Assembly (NCBI GenBank): GCA_964419335.1 | Contig: CAYQOX010000022.1 | Coordinates: 1 to 64,000, forward strand | DNA length: 64,000 bases | Reading direction: 5' to 3' | Source: CAYQOX01 sp964419335 | Lineage (GTDB): Bacteria; Hinthialibacterota; Hinthialibacteria; Hinthialibacterales; Hinthialibacteraceae | In this document: positions 26,691-35,108 of the stretch, piece after piece | How positions within the stretch are numbered: the stretch's first letter is position 1 | Layout: the number at the start of each line of letters is the position of its first letter | Notes under the pieces: model-generated | Databases searched by the model: none | Told to the model about the DNA's origin: nothing | What the model saw: only the letters and a program-made list of their open reading frames with translations | Made by a program: the position numbers and the translations under genes

Positions 26691-27227
26691 TTATTCAGAA
26701 GGTGATAAATGTTCCTTTAAATGGTTTTTCCACGCTTGGATAATTTTATGCGCACAATCCTCAAAACCAAAGTCATCGGTTTGGATACAAAAGTGAGAAG
26801 CTTTTTGATAAAGAGGATTTCGTTCCCGCAAGACGTTTTCAATTTCTTCCGTGTGAGATTGATTGCCCGTAAGGGAGGGACGGTTGGTATCATGAAAAAT
26901 CCGTTTGGCGATGGTATCGATAGAGGCTTGCAGCCAAACAACAAATCCATTACGGCGTAAGTCGGTGATATTCTCTTCGCGTGTTATAACCCCTCCGCCG
27001 GCATCAATGATGATCGCATCCATTTCTGAGAGTTCTTCAACTAATAAACGTTCTTCTTCACGAAAGGAATCCCAGCCGTATTTTTCTACGAAGGAGGTTA
27101 TGGATTCTTCAAACCGTTCTTGCAGTATTTCGTCCATGTGATGAACTGGCATATTTAATTTTAGATGGAGAATATCGCCCAAGGTGGATTTTCCTGTACC
27201 GCGATAGCCAATCAACACAAGATTCAT
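26691..27227 (-). CDS. aroK: Shikimate kinase
   Basis: 178 residues. Phosphorylates shikimate with ATP in the chorismate pathway. The P-loop GYRGTGKST is at 7-15, the shikimate-binding MDE near 31, GGG (DAGGGVI) near 76, and the lid region NRPSLTG near 116. Its ATG overlaps the aroE stop (ATGA), so the two are translationally coupled. Confidence 0.93.
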   Translation of the reverse strand: MNLVLIGYRGTGKSTLGDILHLKLNMPVHHMDEILQERFEESITSFVEKYGWDSFREEERLLVEELSEMDAIIIDAGGGVITREENITDLRRNGFVVWLQASIDTIAKRIFHDTNRPSLTGNQSHTEEIENVLRERNPLYQKASHFCIQTDDFGFEDCAHKIIQAWKNHLKEHLSPSE

Positions 27228-28081
27228 CGATAGCCGAGCTCCTGTTCCACGGTTTTCAGCATCCTTTTGATAGGTGGATTTTCACCTGTCCACAAACGAA
27301 ACTGTTCGGCTCCTTGCATAACAAACATGGGAACTCCGTTCACAATTTTCGCACCACGTCTTTCGGCTCGTTGAAGCAAGAGTGTTTTCGCAGGATTATA
27401 AATTAAGTCAAACACTAAATGTTTTTCTTCTATCCATTCTTCTTCGAGTAAGCAATCATCTACATGGGGGTGCATTCCAACGGGTGTGGTGTGTATGATC
27501 CAATCCACATCAGGTAACACATCGCGTATTTCTTCGAAAGAGGTGGCTTGAATGGGAACCGAAGTATGCTCTTGAATCTCACTGGTTAAGAGACGGGTTT
27601 TTTCGGGTTTTTCTTTTTTGCCTGCGAGGATGATTTTTTGGGGATTGCGTTCGCATGCGAGGGTAAATGCGACTGCGCGGGCAGAGCCTCCAACGCCAAG
27701 GATCAATACTGATTTCTTTTCTGTGAATTCATGTTGTTCCAAAGCGTGGAGTGCACCCAGGCCATCCGTGTTCGTTCCGCTTAATACTCCGTTGTTATTC
27801 GTGATGGTATTAACCGCACCAATGCGCCTTGCCAGGGGGGTGATCTCATCTAAATAAGACATGATGGTGACTTTATGGGGGATGGTGACCGATAAGCCTC
27901 GTATCTGAAAACCGCGCATACCTTCTACGGCTTTTCCCGCATCAAGGACGTGAAAGGCGACATAAGCGTAGTCAAGGTGTAAAGCCTGAAAGGCGGCATT
28001 GTGCATCACCGGCGACATGGAATGATGGACGGGATTCCCGATAACTGCACATATTTGAGTTGTGCCACGAATCGTTTGCAT
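27224..28081 (-). CDS. aroE: Shikimate dehydrogenase
   Basis: 285 residues. Reduces 3-dehydroshikimate with NADPH. Shikimate contacts SMSP (21-24) and the catalytic K70 in LSVTIPHK are present, as are TNTDG near 100 and the nucleotide-binding GVGGSARAVAF near 140. A longer frame begins at 28267 but runs through the rpoD terminator hairpin (28113-28139), so I start at ATG 28081, where homology begins. No strong Shine-Dalgarno is seen there. It forms an operon with aroK. Confidence 0.92.
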   Translation of the reverse strand: MQTIRGTTQICAVIGNPVHHSMSPVMHNAAFQALHLDYAYVAFHVLDAGKAVEGMRGFQIRGLSVTIPHKVTIMSYLDEITPLARRIGAVNTITNNNGVLSGTNTDGLGALHALEQHEFTEKKSVLILGVGGSARAVAFTLACERNPQKIILAGKKEKPEKTRLLTSEIQEHTSVPIQATSFEEIRDVLPDVDWIIHTTPVGMHPHVDDCLLEEEWIEEKHLVFDLIYNPAKTLLLQRAERRGAKIVNGVPMFVMQGAEQFRLWTGENPPIKRMLKTVEQELGYR

Positions 28082-28112
28082 AATATGATAGCTCACATGA
28101 GTGGTAATAAAA

Positions 28113-28139
28113 TCAGGGGTGGAGATTCTCCACCCCTGA
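28113..28139 (-). terminator. Intrinsic terminator of rpoD
   Basis: Read on the minus strand, TCAGGGGTGGAGA and TCTCCACCCCTGA form a 13-bp inverted repeat separated by one base (a tight GGAG/CTCC hairpin in practice), followed by TTTTATT. It sits between the rpoD stop and the aroE start and helps fix the aroE start codon. Confidence 0.85.
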
Positions 28140-28163
28140 AAGAGCATTGTATCGAAGTTCTTG

Positions 28164-29924
28164 TTATTGATCAAGAAAATCACGTAGTTTGCGGCTACGG
28201 ATGGGATGCCGTAATTTTCGTAAGGCTTTGGTTTCGATTTGCCGCACTCGCTCGCGGGTGACACCAAAACGGTTTCCCACTTCTTCTAAGGTTCGTTGAT
28301 AACCGTCACTAATTCCAAACCGTAATCGCAGAACGGTTTCCTCGCGTTCCGTTAATGTTTGCAAGACGTTATCCATTTGTTCATCCATGATATGGTCGGA
28401 GGTCATGGAGGAGGGAGAGCGGATGGTTTTGTCTTCGATAAAATCACCAAAGTTGGTATCGCCTTCCTCGCCGACGGGGGTTTCAAGAGAAATGGGTTGT
28501 TGGGCAATTTTAAATACGCTCCGTACTTTATCCACGGGCATATCGAGGTAGGTTGATAATTCGTCGGGAGTTGGTTCACGTCCATTTTCTTGGACGAGTT
28601 TCCGTGAAATACGGGTCATTTTGTTGATGGTTTCGATCATGTGAACGGGGATACGAATCGTTCGTGCCTGATCCGCGATCGCGCGGGTGACCGCTTGACG
28701 AATCCACCAAGTCGCGTAAGTACTAAATTTATAGCCGCGGCGATATTCGAACTTATCGACTGCACGCATGAGACCAATATTTCCTTCTTGAATTAAATCG
28801 AGAAATTGGAGGCCACGGTTGGTGTAATTCTTGGCGATGGAGACAACCAAGCGAAGATTGGCTTTGACGACATCCATTTTAGAAAGGTGGGCTTGGTTTT
28901 CACCTTCCTTGATCAACTCAACGATTTTCTCTAAATATTCTGGTGATTCATCTAGTTCGTTTTTGCTTTTTTTGAGGCGTTCCTTTTCACGTTGAAAACG
29001 TTTACAAATAGGAATTAATTCATCGCGGCGTAGATGGGTTCGCTTCTCTAACTCACTTTTACCAAAGCTGGTATAGCGTAGTTTTTTATAAAGGGTTTCT
29101 ACTTCGGAGGAACGTAAACCAAATTGATTGCAGATTTTGTCGATTTCCATCTGCGCATCACGAATGCGGCGATGGATGGAACGAATTTTTTTGGAGACCT
29201 TGCCGATTTGTTCATGATCGATCTTCATGGAGATGAGCAAGTTCCCTAAATGGATTTTCTTGTTAAATAATTTGGTACTATTTTTCTTCGTGGGTCGTTT
29301 CTCCATGCGGTAAACTTCAGTTTGAGTTTTTTTGATCTTGGTTAATTTTTCCCGCATATCGGTGAGAATTTGACCGCGGTCATTTTCGGAAAATTGATCG
29401 TTCAGGTCAAAGTTTTGAATAACATCTTCTAATTTCAGATGATCATTGTCCAACTTGTCGAGTAATTTTTCAAATTCTTTGATCGCAGTTTTACTAAGAG
29501 CCAACGCGCGACATACTTTGAAGCGTCCCTCTTCAATTTTCTTAGCCAGTTCAATTTCCTGTTCACGGCTAAGGAGAGGAACGCGCCCCATCTCTCGTAG
29601 ATAGAGGCGAACCGGATCATCCACCCGGGTACGTTCATCAAGTAGTTGATCCTCCTCTTCAACATCTTCTTCCTCTTCATCACCGGAAACGACGAGCGCT
29701 TTTCGTCCATTGCGGGATAATTGGTCATATTCATCCACGACTTGAATGTCCAAGTCATTGAGGACAATAAAAATGTCATCCAATTCTTCTACACTTACAG
29801 ACTCGTCATTAATCATCCGGTTTACATCATCGTAGGTTAGACAACCATTTCTCTCCCCCAGTTCAATAAGTTTTTTAAATTTCATGTTGCCTTGGCGTTC
29901 TTCAGCAATCAAATCTTTCGCCAT
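28164..29924 (-). CDS. rpoD: Primary sigma factor RpoD (sigma-70 / SigA)
   Basis: 586 residues. Region 1.1 (about 14-60, KKLIELGERNGCLTYDDVN), an acidic linker, region 1.2 (DDPVRLYLREMGRVPLLSREQE), a long non-conserved region, region 2 (VVKANLRLVVSIAKNYTNRG; FSTYATWWIRQAVTRAI, the -10 recognition helix), region 3, and region 4 ending VTRERVRQIETKALRKLRHP (-35 recognition helix). ATG 29924 has GGGAGAG upstream; ORF extension to 30005 lacks homology. A group 1, housekeeping sigma. The standard region 2.4 and 4.2 sequences agree with the TTGACA/TACGAT promoter found before tRNA-Glu. Confidence 0.96.
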   Translation of the reverse strand: MAKDLIAEERQGNMKFKKLIELGERNGCLTYDDVNRMINDESVSVEELDDIFIVLNDLDIQVVDEYDQLSRNGRKALVVSGDEEEEDVEEEDQLLDERTRVDDPVRLYLREMGRVPLLSREQEIELAKKIEEGRFKVCRALALSKTAIKEFEKLLDKLDNDHLKLEDVIQNFDLNDQFSENDRGQILTDMREKLTKIKKTQTEVYRMEKRPTKKNSTKLFNKKIHLGNLLISMKIDHEQIGKVSKKIRSIHRRIRDAQMEIDKICNQFGLRSSEVETLYKKLRYTSFGKSELEKRTHLRRDELIPICKRFQREKERLKKSKNELDESPEYLEKIVELIKEGENQAHLSKMDVVKANLRLVVSIAKNYTNRGLQFLDLIQEGNIGLMRAVDKFEYRRGYKFSTYATWWIRQAVTRAIADQARTIRIPVHMIETINKMTRISRKLVQENGREPTPDELSTYLDMPVDKVRSVFKIAQQPISLETPVGEEGDTNFGDFIEDKTIRSPSSMTSDHIMDEQMDNVLQTLTEREETVLRLRFGISDGYQRTLEEVGNRFGVTRERVRQIETKALRKLRHPIRSRKLRDFLDQ

Positions 29925-30162
29925 GGATGCACTCTCCCTTATCCAAAAATAAAATAGGACATTCCCATTTGAATGCCCATGTTCCAACAACCGAAAACAA
30001 AACATTGAATATCATAAGCGTGACAATGACGTGGTGAAAACAAACGTCTCTTTGACGGTGGGATAAACCAACGGGGTATGTGTGAGATGAATGAATCATG
30101 ATGAACATAGATTTTGTATTGGTCTTTTCTAGTTCAATACAACCTTAAAAACCACATCTCCT
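29925..30162 (-). promoter_or_regulatory. Upstream region of rpoD
   Basis: About 240 bases without a gene. A weak promoter candidate on the minus strand near 30105-30150 is TTGTAT, about 18 bases, then TACAAA. This would leave a leader of roughly 170-200 bases before rpoD. Nothing else recognisable was seen. Confidence 0.25.
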
Positions 30163-30199
30163 AAAATATCTTTTTAGGTCAAATTTGAAAAGATATTTT
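30163..30199 (-). terminator. AT-rich perfect hairpin after the IDH/IMDH-family gene
   Basis: AAAATATCTTTT and AAAAGATATTTT are perfect 12-base inverted repeats around a 13-base loop. It lies 60 bases past the stop of the upstream minus-strand gene. The stem is weak (A/T) for a terminator, and a second overlapping inverted repeat (CCTAAA with TTTAGG) is present, so an operator upstream of rpoD is an alternative. Confidence 0.45.
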
Positions 30200-30257
30200 A
30201 CCCTATTTTCTCCAAGTATAGACACCTATTGAATTCCGTACAAGTAGTTTTTTTCAA

Positions 30258-31280
30258 TCAATTGGCATCGAGTCTTTTCAAGCATTCCTCAATGAGTTCT
30301 TGGGTGAAATCTGTGGTGCTCAAGTTGCCTCCTAAATCCGGGGTGGTTTTTCCAATTTTCAATAGATGCAATAAACTTTCGCGAAGGATTTGGCTGAGAT
30401 GTTGTTCTCCAATTTCATGTAACAGCAACGTGAGAGCAATGAAAATAGCGGTAGGATTACATATGTTTTTGCCCGCGATATCGGGGGCGGTGCCACCCGC
30501 GGGATCGAACAAACCAAAATCAATGCTCCCATCTTCGTGGAAAGAATAATTGCCGCTGCCGCCTACGCCCATAGAGCCGACAAGACCACAGGCCATGTCG
30601 GAAAGAAAATCACCGTATTCATTCAAGACAATAATGACACTGTAATTCTGGGGATTGATAACAAGTTTTGCTAAGAGTGCATCGAAAAGTTCGCGGCGGT
30701 GTTCTACATCATGGAATTCTAAAGCCACTTTATCCACCACTTTTTGAAAGAAGCCATCGGTGATTTTTTGGATCGTATACTTGGAGGCGGAAGTTACGTT
30801 TTTTTGGGTTTCTTTAGCGAGTTTAAATGCGAACCGTGCTGCTTCTTCACAGGGGCGTCGCTCGACCACACGGATAGAAACAGCCGCTTCTTCGCCAATC
30901 ATTCGTCCCGGATCTTCATATGTCCCGCCAGTGGCGACACGAATAATATCGAGATCGATGGGTTGGCTAAAGTTGCTTTGTAAACCGGGTATCGAAACTA
31001 CAGGCCGATGTATAACGCTGAAATTACACATGCGCCGCAAGATGGCATTGGGGCTTTCGTTTTCGGTGATGGTAGGATACTTAATGGCGTAGCGGGTTTT
31101 TTGGATGGATTCATACGCTTGGTCATATATGGCTGCGCCATGATGATTGCGGTTTTCTAAACTTAAATCTACGGGAAGAAATTCCACTTCAATCGGCATT
31201 TGTTTACAAAACGTATGAACCGCCCGGCTTAATTCTGGCCCAATACCATCTCCTAATAATTCTGTGATTACGTAACCCAT
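30258..31280 (-). CDS. Divergent isocitrate/isopropylmalate dehydrogenase-family protein
   Basis: 340 residues of the beta-decarboxylating dehydrogenase fold: LLGDGIGPEL at the start, SPNAILRR near 75 (substrate Ser/Arg), ASKYTIQKITDG near 165, NEYGDFLSD near 220 (metal Asp residues), and GTAPDIAGKNICNPTA near 265. It keeps the catalytic Lys and Asp, but the usual KANIMK is KYTIQK (Asn to Thr) and NLYGD or NMYGD is NEYGD, so substrate or cofactor choice may be altered. GGAGG precedes the ATG. NAD-isocitrate dehydrogenase is the best general label; homoisocitrate, isopropylmalate or tartrate-type activity cannot be excluded. Confidence 0.75.
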   Translation of the reverse strand: MGYVITELLGDGIGPELSRAVHTFCKQMPIEVEFLPVDLSLENRNHHGAAIYDQAYESIQKTRYAIKYPTITENESPNAILRRMCNFSVIHRPVVSIPGLQSNFSQPIDLDIIRVATGGTYEDPGRMIGEEAAVSIRVVERRPCEEAARFAFKLAKETQKNVTSASKYTIQKITDGFFQKVVDKVALEFHDVEHRRELFDALLAKLVINPQNYSVIIVLNEYGDFLSDMACGLVGSMGVGGSGNYSFHEDGSIDFGLFDPAGGTAPDIAGKNICNPTAIFIALTLLLHEIGEQHLSQILRESLLHLLKIGKTTPDLGGNLSTTDFTQELIEECLKRLDAN

Positions 31281-31476
31281 GAAAAAAGGCCTCCACGAAT
31301 TTAATTTACTTATTTGATAAGGTTGTCTATTATTCTACTAGGGCTTAATATGAATCGAACCCTTTCAGCTCTTTTGTTTGGAAAACTCCAGAAACTTATG
31401 TTCTAAGCCATAGGTGGCGAGTATGTATGCCTTAGGATAGATTCGTAGATACGAGGGTTTTGTTTTTTCTGGAAGT

Positions 31477-32982
31477 TTAGGAATTGGGAAGTTGTAATTC
31501 ATAGACACAAAAACCTGGTTTTTGGGGAGGAATGGTTTTGACAATATTCCCACGTGGATCGATGACCCCGGTAATGCCGGTATTCGCGGCACGAGCCAAA
31601 TAACGCCGATTTTCTGCGGCGCGGAAAACACTTTGAATAAAATGTTGCTTTAAGCCGGGAGAAGTTTTAAACCAGGCATCGTTGGTGATATTGACAAGGA
31701 AATCGGCCTCTTGGCTAGCCTTGTGCATCTGTCGAGTGAGGGTCGATTCAAAACAAATAGCCACAGAGAAAGTGATCCCTTTACGGGTTTCAAACAAGGT
31801 TATTTCTTTCCCTCGTTGAAACAATCCCGCTCCCGCTTCTTCGATCAGAGTTTCAATATGGTAAAAGGGCCAATATTGACCTAAAGGGATCCATTCCCCA
31901 TAGGGTACCAGGTGAACTTTGTGATACCACTGTAAATTAGGTATTTTCACTTCCATATTCTCGACAGAAACCTCCATGCCTGGAGAAAGAAGCGCGGCTC
32001 GGTTCCAAAAATCCCATCCCTCACCCTTTTCATATTTCCCATGCACAGTGCCTAAAAGTAATTCTGTATCGGCTTGGTTCACAAAAGACAAAACCATATC
32101 CAGCAAATCTTGATCATAGTTCAAAGGTCGTGGGATGGTGCTTTCCGGCCATATAATGAGGTCCGGTTTATCTTCTAAGGCTTGTTGCGAAAGAGAAAGG
32201 CAGCGGTTGACCATGTCATCCGTGGATGCGGATTCTTTCTGATTTTGATGAAACCCTCCTTGGATAAGGGCAACCCGGAAGGGGGTGGTTGTTTCATAGT
32301 GGGGGGCGCTCCAGTAGGAAAAGAGCATAAGACAAAAAAAGAGAGCCCCAAAGGAGGTCAAGGTATAGATTGTTTGCCGAATAGGAAGGGAAGGGAGTGA
32401 AACCCACCAGCGAATTTTTTGTTCAAAGTAGCGTTTGACCAACACGGCAAGGCAGAGGTTGATTCCCGCTACAAAAAAAGAAAGGCCATACACACCAATA
32501 TACGGAGTCATGAGTCTTGCTCCTTCCCAGGCATAAAGCGCGTGACCTAAGTATCCCCAGGAAAAAGATAACCATCCCAGCGAACGTAGGTATTCAATCA
32601 CAAACCACAAAAGCGCAGCCAAGGGAAGGAAAAAAGGGAAGGTGAGAAGTTTGCCAAAAAGAAGCGTTTGCAAAGCGAAGACAAAAGAAAGGAAGAAAAC
32701 CAACGCTACCATCCCAGGAAAGGAGGCATGCCATAACCAATAGAGATGTAACAGGTAAAAGGTAAAGCCGGTGCAGAATCCCAGCCAAAAATTTTGTACC
32801 TTCCAGCCTGGTTGAATCTGGAGCAAAAAAGGAATCAGAGCGATCCAAATAAGAAAAGAGACTTCCAATGGGGGATAGGCGAGGCTCCATACCAATCCGC
32901 TGAGCAGGGCAGCTAGCAGTTCAACTCCATTCAGATTCGGAGTCAGCCAATCTTTCAGATTCTTCTTTGGTAAGAGGTTCAC
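31477..32982 (-). CDS. lnt: Apolipoprotein N-acyltransferase
   Basis: About 501 residues. Adds the third acyl chain to lipoproteins in the inner membrane of Gram-negative bacteria. Six to seven N-terminal membrane segments (to about residue 225) precede a nitrilase-type periplasmic domain with the Glu-Lys-Cys triad: WPESTIP (E about 280), WYHKVHLVPYGEW (K about 355) and AICFEST (C about 410). The start is uncertain. GTG 32982 has AGGAG 12 bases upstream; a TTG at 33015 lengthens it. Both begin inside yacG, giving a 62-95 base overlap in another frame. Its presence supports a diderm envelope. Confidence 0.9.
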   Translation of the reverse strand: MNLLPKKNLKDWLTPNLNGVELLAALLSGLVWSLAYPPLEVSFLIWIALIPFLLQIQPGWKVQNFWLGFCTGFTFYLLHLYWLWHASFPGMVALVFFLSFVFALQTLLFGKLLTFPFFLPLAALLWFVIEYLRSLGWLSFSWGYLGHALYAWEGARLMTPYIGVYGLSFFVAGINLCLAVLVKRYFEQKIRWWVSLPSLPIRQTIYTLTSFGALFFCLMLFSYWSAPHYETTTPFRVALIQGGFHQNQKESASTDDMVNRCLSLSQQALEDKPDLIIWPESTIPRPLNYDQDLLDMVLSFVNQADTELLLGTVHGKYEKGEGWDFWNRAALLSPGMEVSVENMEVKIPNLQWYHKVHLVPYGEWIPLGQYWPFYHIETLIEEAGAGLFQRGKEITLFETRKGITFSVAICFESTLTRQMHKASQEADFLVNITNDAWFKTSPGLKQHFIQSVFRAAENRRYLARAANTGITGVIDPRGNIVKTIPPQKPGFCVYELQLPNS

Positions 32983-33124
32983 TGATGTGATATTCTCCTG
33001 ACAACCAGTTTCCAAGATCGATCATTTTACATCGTTTACTGCAAAAAGGAAATGTGGGAGTGTTCCGTCCTTCAGGAAGTTCTTGTTTACACTTGGGGCA
33101 ACGATACACCGGTGAGTGAATCAT
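32921..33124 (-). CDS. yacG: DNA gyrase inhibitor-type zinc protein YacG
   Basis: 67 residues. The zinc-ribbon CPKC (9-12) and FCSKRC (27-32) give four cysteines, followed by the YacG signature KMIDLGNWLSGEY. E. coli YacG binds GyrB and blocks DNA binding. GGAGG lies a few bases before the ATG. It overlaps the start of lnt. Usually yacG follows coaE; here it precedes lnt instead. Confidence 0.92.
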   Translation of the reverse strand: MIHSPVYRCPKCKQELPEGRNTPTFPFCSKRCKMIDLGNWLSGEYHISEPLTKEESERLADSESEWS

Positions 33125-33211
33125 TTCTTGGCCTCCTTAAGCAAGATTTAATTGTTATTGTAAATGAAGCCGTCTCTGCGTAAAGAGAGTTTTTTTCCTT
33201 CAAAAAAATAA

Positions 33212-33240
33212 TAGTCATAGCCTATTTTCTATTGTACAAT
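33212..33240 (+). promoter_or_regulatory. Probable sigma-70 promoter of the small membrane protein gene
   Basis: TAGTCA (33212-33217), a 17-base spacer, then TACAAT (33235-33240), 43 bases before the ATG at 33283. Confidence 0.45.
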
Positions 33241-33282
33241 AAGAAGTGAAAGGCCAAACTTCAACAGTAGGAGGTGGCTATC

Positions 33283-33549
33283 ATGAGAGGAAATGGAGTT
33301 CTGTTTTGGGGAATTTTATTTCTCTTAGTTCTAATGTGCATAATCCCGGGGGCGTCCTGGCGCTACGGTTTAAAACGAGCCTATAGACGTACAGTGAACG
33401 CTTTGAAATGGCAGCCTTTTCTTCCGTATATTTCTGGAGAAAGGGAAAGTAAAAAAAAGCATATTACCTTAGAAAAAGAATGCGGGACTCAGGCGCATCG
33501 AGAATCGTATGGAAAAATCTTCATCCGTAATCGGACGCAAACGCAATAA
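33283..33549 (+). CDS. Small single-pass membrane protein, unknown function
   Basis: 88 residues with a near-perfect AGGAGG (33269-33274) eight bases before ATG and a promoter-like sequence upstream, so it is probably a real gene although I recognise no family. One membrane segment (about 6-25, VLFWGILFLLVLMCIIPGA) is followed by a basic, probably cytosolic tail (RYGLKRAYRRTV) that ends in a polar stretch. A hairpin (33586-33614) follows. No function is proposed. Confidence 0.6.
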   Translation: MRGNGVLFWGILFLLVLMCIIPGASWRYGLKRAYRRTVNALKWQPFLPYISGERESKKKHITLEKECGTQAHRESYGKIFIRNRTQTQ

Positions 33550-33585
33550 CGGGATTTTCTTTTCAGGGAATTATGTCTATAGTGC

Positions 33586-33614
33586 ATGGGCGGGACCCAA
33601 AAGGTTCCGCCCAT
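33586..33614 (+). terminator. GC-rich hairpin after the small membrane protein gene
   Basis: ATGGGCGGGACC pairs with GGTTCCGCCCAT (one G-U pair) around CAAAA. No T-run follows, so it may be a weak or factor-assisted terminator, or the leader of the methyltransferase gene. Confidence 0.45.
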
Positions 33615-33645
33615 GTCTATATTGAAAAATTGATGTTTATTTATC

Positions 33646-34794
33646 ATGATAGAGTTCCTGAAATATTTCGTTCCCACTTCTATTCGAAGCATCCTCCGTA
33701 AAAGGTATGGTTTGGCAAAGAATGTTGCCTGTGAAAGAGGATTAAGTACCGAAGCCCTGCTGCATTTAACCCGTGGCTATTTTGAGTCCCTCGAAGTTAA
33801 AGAGAACTGTCTTTATGGGCATGGGTGGATACTTATTCCCTCGACTCCTATTGAACGAATGGAATTGTGGATCGCAGGTGAAGCGGTATGTGAAGTCGAG
33901 AGGATGGAACGTCCGGATGTAGCGCAAAGTTTTTCTTTTTTGGAGCATGCGAAAAATAGCGGTTTTCGTTTTGCCTGGGAATTGCCAAATGATTTATTGC
34001 ATGATTTCACAGAATTGCAAATCGTGGGATATCGTAATAAGAAAATTGTTGGTCGCTTAGAGACATTTTACCGAAGTGATTTGATGGAATGTGTTCCCTG
34101 TCCACCAGTCGATTTAATTCGCCGGGTAGATGGCTGTGACATTCCAACATTTTATATGCTGAAAGGCGTCAAGAATTATTACGAGTTTTGCCAACTTATT
34201 GAGCAGTATACGAAAGTGGGCGAAGTGAATTCGCTTCTTGATTGGGGCTGCGGTTGCGGGCGTATTATTAGTTTCTTTGAGCGTTTCAGTCTTATTCCGA
34301 AGATTTATGGGTGTGATATTGATGAAGAAGCGATCGCTTGGTGTCAGGAACATTTACCGCGTGCCTCGTTTTGTGTGAGTCCTCTCTATCCGCCAACAGA
34401 ATATGAAGCCCAGCAATTTGATTTAATCATTTCTTTTTCGGTTTTTACTCACTTGAGCCGTGAACTTCAATTTCAGTGGTTGGAAGAACTACAGCGTATT
34501 AGCCGCCCGGGAGGTTACCTTTTTGTGACGGTGCAGGGAGAGTTTGCGGCTTTGCCTAATCTATTGCAGGGGAAACTTAACGAAGAGCTTCGTGATGGGA
34601 TTCATGATGAGATTCGAGACCCACGCATTGGAGAGGTGGCGCCGCCAGGGTATTACCGCAGTGTATTTCAAACGAAGGAATATACTTTGCGAGAATGGTC
34701 CCGCTATTTCGAGATTTTGGAATGCCGTATGGGTGGGGCGGGAAACCATCACGATTTGATCGTCATGAGAAACAGAGAGTTTGAATCCCTATAA
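33646..34794 (+). CDS. SAM-dependent methyltransferase with N-terminal beta-sandwich domain
   Basis: 382 residues. The C-terminal half is a class I methyltransferase: motif I LLDWGCGCGR at 197-206, the acidic ribose-binding GCDIDEEA near 222, FDLIISFSVFTHL near 258 and RPGGYLFVTVQG near 288. Residues about 50-145 (GHGWILIPSTPIERMELWIAG onward) look like the Ig-like module often fused to glycan-modifying enzymes. There is no signal peptide. No good Shine-Dalgarno is seen at ATG 33646. The target is unknown; glycan or lipid-linked sugar methylation is an inference from the N-terminal module. Confidence 0.78.
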   Translation: MIEFLKYFVPTSIRSILRKRYGLAKNVACERGLSTEALLHLTRGYFESLEVKENCLYGHGWILIPSTPIERMELWIAGEAVCEVERMERPDVAQSFSFLEHAKNSGFRFAWELPNDLLHDFTELQIVGYRNKKIVGRLETFYRSDLMECVPCPPVDLIRRVDGCDIPTFYMLKGVKNYYEFCQLIEQYTKVGEVNSLLDWGCGCGRIISFFERFSLIPKIYGCDIDEEAIAWCQEHLPRASFCVSPLYPPTEYEAQQFDLIISFSVFTHLSRELQFQWLEELQRISRPGGYLFVTVQGEFAALPNLLQGKLNEELRDGIHDEIRDPRIGEVAPPGYYRSVFQTKEYTLREWSRYFEILECRMGGAGNHHDLIVMRNREFESL

Positions 34795-34822
34795 TCCAAT
34801 ATCAATGATTATTTTTATGGCT

Positions 34823-35034
34823 CATCAAGAAAGTGAGTATTTTTTTGGACAAACACCTCGGGGATGGGTTCTGCTTATCTCCGCGCGTCCTGAAGGGCCG
34901 CTTGCACCGAAAGCCGTTCCACACAAGCCCCTTCAGCGTTTTGGTTCGATTCAGATCCATTGAAAAGAGCCAGGGTTCTCACTGTAGAATCATGTCCTGT
35001 TTTCCTTAAGATGTACTCAAATACAGGAAGAACC
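34823..35034 (+). repeat. Dispersed intergenic repeat, copy C
   Basis: About 212 bp, closely matching copy A (703-916) throughout, including AAAGTGAGTATT at the left end, CCCCTTCAGCGTTTTGG in the middle and ACAGGA-GAACC at the right end. Like A it lies between convergent genes, and it ends 16 bases before a terminator. Confidence 0.85.
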
Positions 35035-35049
35035 ATTTTGATAAAGGAA

Positions 35050-35083
35050 GGGGTTGCTCACTTGTTTGAGCAACCCCCTTTTT
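35050..35083. terminator. Bidirectional terminator between the methyltransferase gene and clpB
   Basis: GGGGTTGCTCA pairs perfectly with TGAGCAACCCC (11 bp) around CTTGTT, followed by CTTTTT on the plus strand. On the minus strand a T-rich tail (TTCCTTTAT) follows. Confidence 0.85.
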
Positions 35084-35108
35084 GCGTGTGTTATTAGGGC
35101 ACGTAATT

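Noticed and set aside
28082..28267. N-terminal extension of aroE to 28267
   Set aside because: It would translate through the rpoD terminator hairpin and adds 62 residues with no homology to shikimate dehydrogenase.
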